Positions 62,750 to 64,000 of a DNA stretch of 64,000 nucleotides are shown piece after piece. Location: positions 302,501-366,500 of the forward strand of contig JAVDOI010000119.1 of assembly GCA_032191485.1 (NCBI GenBank), written 5' to 3'. The position numbers and the translations under genes are program-made. The notes under the pieces were generated by a model. It saw only the letters and a program-made list of their open reading frames with translations, was not told the origin of the DNA and did no database searches. Within the stretch, counting starts at the first letter, position 1, and each line of letters opens with the position of its first letter. The stretch comes from Leptoclinus maculatus (Eukaryota > Chordata > Actinopteri > Perciformes > Stichaeidae).

Positions 62750-63503
62750 TTTTGCCCATTTTCAGCTCCCTGTATGCTTTGACATGCTGATAACAGACGA
62801 CGATGCAGCCTGTGCTCCTCTGGTCCCGACTCTGTCCTCTTTCTCCTTTTGGCCATCCCATAATTCCTTTAGGAAGCCGGTTTGCACCCTTTCACCGCGA
62901 CTTGTTTTACACCGTGATTCAATTGATGGTGAATTTAATTACCACTCTAAAAGAAAAAAAGAAAAAAGCCGGATTAGACTAACGAAGGGGGTAATTGAGT
63001 GGACAGATGCTGTTTAATGATTCTCCTCGCACACATCTGCTCAGATCAAACACTGAGCGCAGTCCCCACGCCTCCTCTGGATAACACTGCCCTCTCCTGG
63101 ATACATGCTGAGCTGTCCCGATAAGCTGTTGAGCTTCTTCTTTTCTCTCATTGTACAGTCACAACTTTGCATGAAATGTCAAAGTGACCAAAGGAGAATG
63201 GACTCGATCTTGAAGCTGGGGTGCAGGGCTGTTTCCTTTAGACTAAATTATACTGCACAGTTTCTTTCCCCCTCCTCCTCAACACACTCTATATATCACA
63301 TCACTGCTCATCCCGGTGCCCAGCACTTTGCTCCATTTCACAGCGATGACCGGTGATGACAGTCCTGTCTGCTATGAGCAGCTTGCTGTGGGCCGAGATG
63401 AGCTCCGTTTCCAACCGGCCAGCCCGGGTCAGCATGAATCTACCGTCCACAGAACGGCTCTGTGAGTACACACGGCAACTCAACAGACAAACAGCATAAA
63501 CAG

Positions 63504-63542
<39 letters not shown>

Positions 63543-64000
63543 TCCCCTCGTGTTCCTTGATGATGTATTTTTTCTCTCGTTAATTCATCAGACAATCACT
63601 CGGGGTTAGACTTGAGCTAATTGACTAATGCACTTAACTGCCGGCTGCAGCTAAAGAATATTTCCCCCCTGAACAAGGGCCGTTGTTGGACGCAGAATAA
63701 GCCCATTAAAAGAGACAAGGTCTTCATTTGTCCATTCAGAAAGCTCACAGTAAGTTTCACAGTAGATGGAGTGTGTATGGACTTCGGTCGGATAATGAAC
63801 GTGAGTGGGGGGGGAAGCAGTGAGAGAGTGTAGAGAATCAGCTGCCTGTGGGACGTCCACTTGCTCTATAGAAATCATGACTTACTCACACATTCCTGTC
63901 TCTCGACATATGGTCCTGTAGGGAAACAGTGTGACATCAGCCCTCTTGCCAATCATCTGTCTTTAATTTCTCTTTTCTCCTTCTTTCTTCTCCTCGACCA
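62750..64000. other. Intergenic sequence downstream of nalcn
   Basis: No coding exon or RNA gene recognised. A TG microsatellite is at 63506-63541. Confidence 0.7.

Noticed and set aside
61900..64000. Possible second gene downstream
   Set aside because: Only short, unlike-protein frames; no splice-consistent exons recognised.

Overview
The window is a stretch of teleost (spiny-rayed fish type) nuclear DNA carrying most of one gene on the plus strand: nalcn, the four-domain sodium leak channel. I found 38 consecutive coding exons, from 1478 to the stop codon at 61879-61881. Joined at consensus splice sites they keep a single open frame of about 1505 codons, against about 1738 residues for a vertebrate NALCN. 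The first coding exons (N-terminus and the domain I S1-S5 segments) and the promoter lie upstream of base 1. All four pore loops are present and give the E-E-K-E selectivity filter expected of NALCN (codons at 3083, 27082, 53176 and 56834).

Layout: 1-1477 upstream intron; 1478-3606 domain I pore and S6; 7586-7672 I-II linker; 19908-28189 domain II; 44271-50381 II-III linker; 50877-53435 domain III; 53641-53734 III-IV linker; 55683-57951 domain IV; 57836-61881 cytoplasmic C-terminus; then the 3' UTR and intergenic DNA to 64000. The first half has expanded introns (12.2 kb at 7673-19907, 16.1 kb at 28190-44270). The second half, from about 47.3 kb, is compact, with several introns of only 90-130 bp.

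The large introns are full of repeats. Two are copies of one non-autonomous hAT element with perfect 8-bp target duplications (16781-18286 and 45733-47161). There is an element with perfect 39-bp inverted ends (39052-39917), three copies of a dispersed fish repeat (one nested in a LINE-2-like tail), remnants of another LINE and of a tRNA-derived SINE, a 54-bp minisatellite built from telomere-like hexamers, and many long CA/TG microsatellites. The organism call rests on the vertebrate NALCN sequence together with repeat families I recognise as typical of percomorph fish. I see no second protein gene, no tRNA or rRNA gene, no CRISPR array and nothing prokaryotic.

Observations I rate highest: a diverged copy of the I-II linker exon 131 bp upstream of the real one, with an early in-frame stop; a TG tract of about 133 bp ending 7 bases before the acceptor of a C-terminal exon; absence of the short C-terminal exon present in mammalian NALCN; a perfect 13-bp inverted repeat holding paired SOX-type sites; and a GC-rich coding-like block of unknown origin at 9122-9468.
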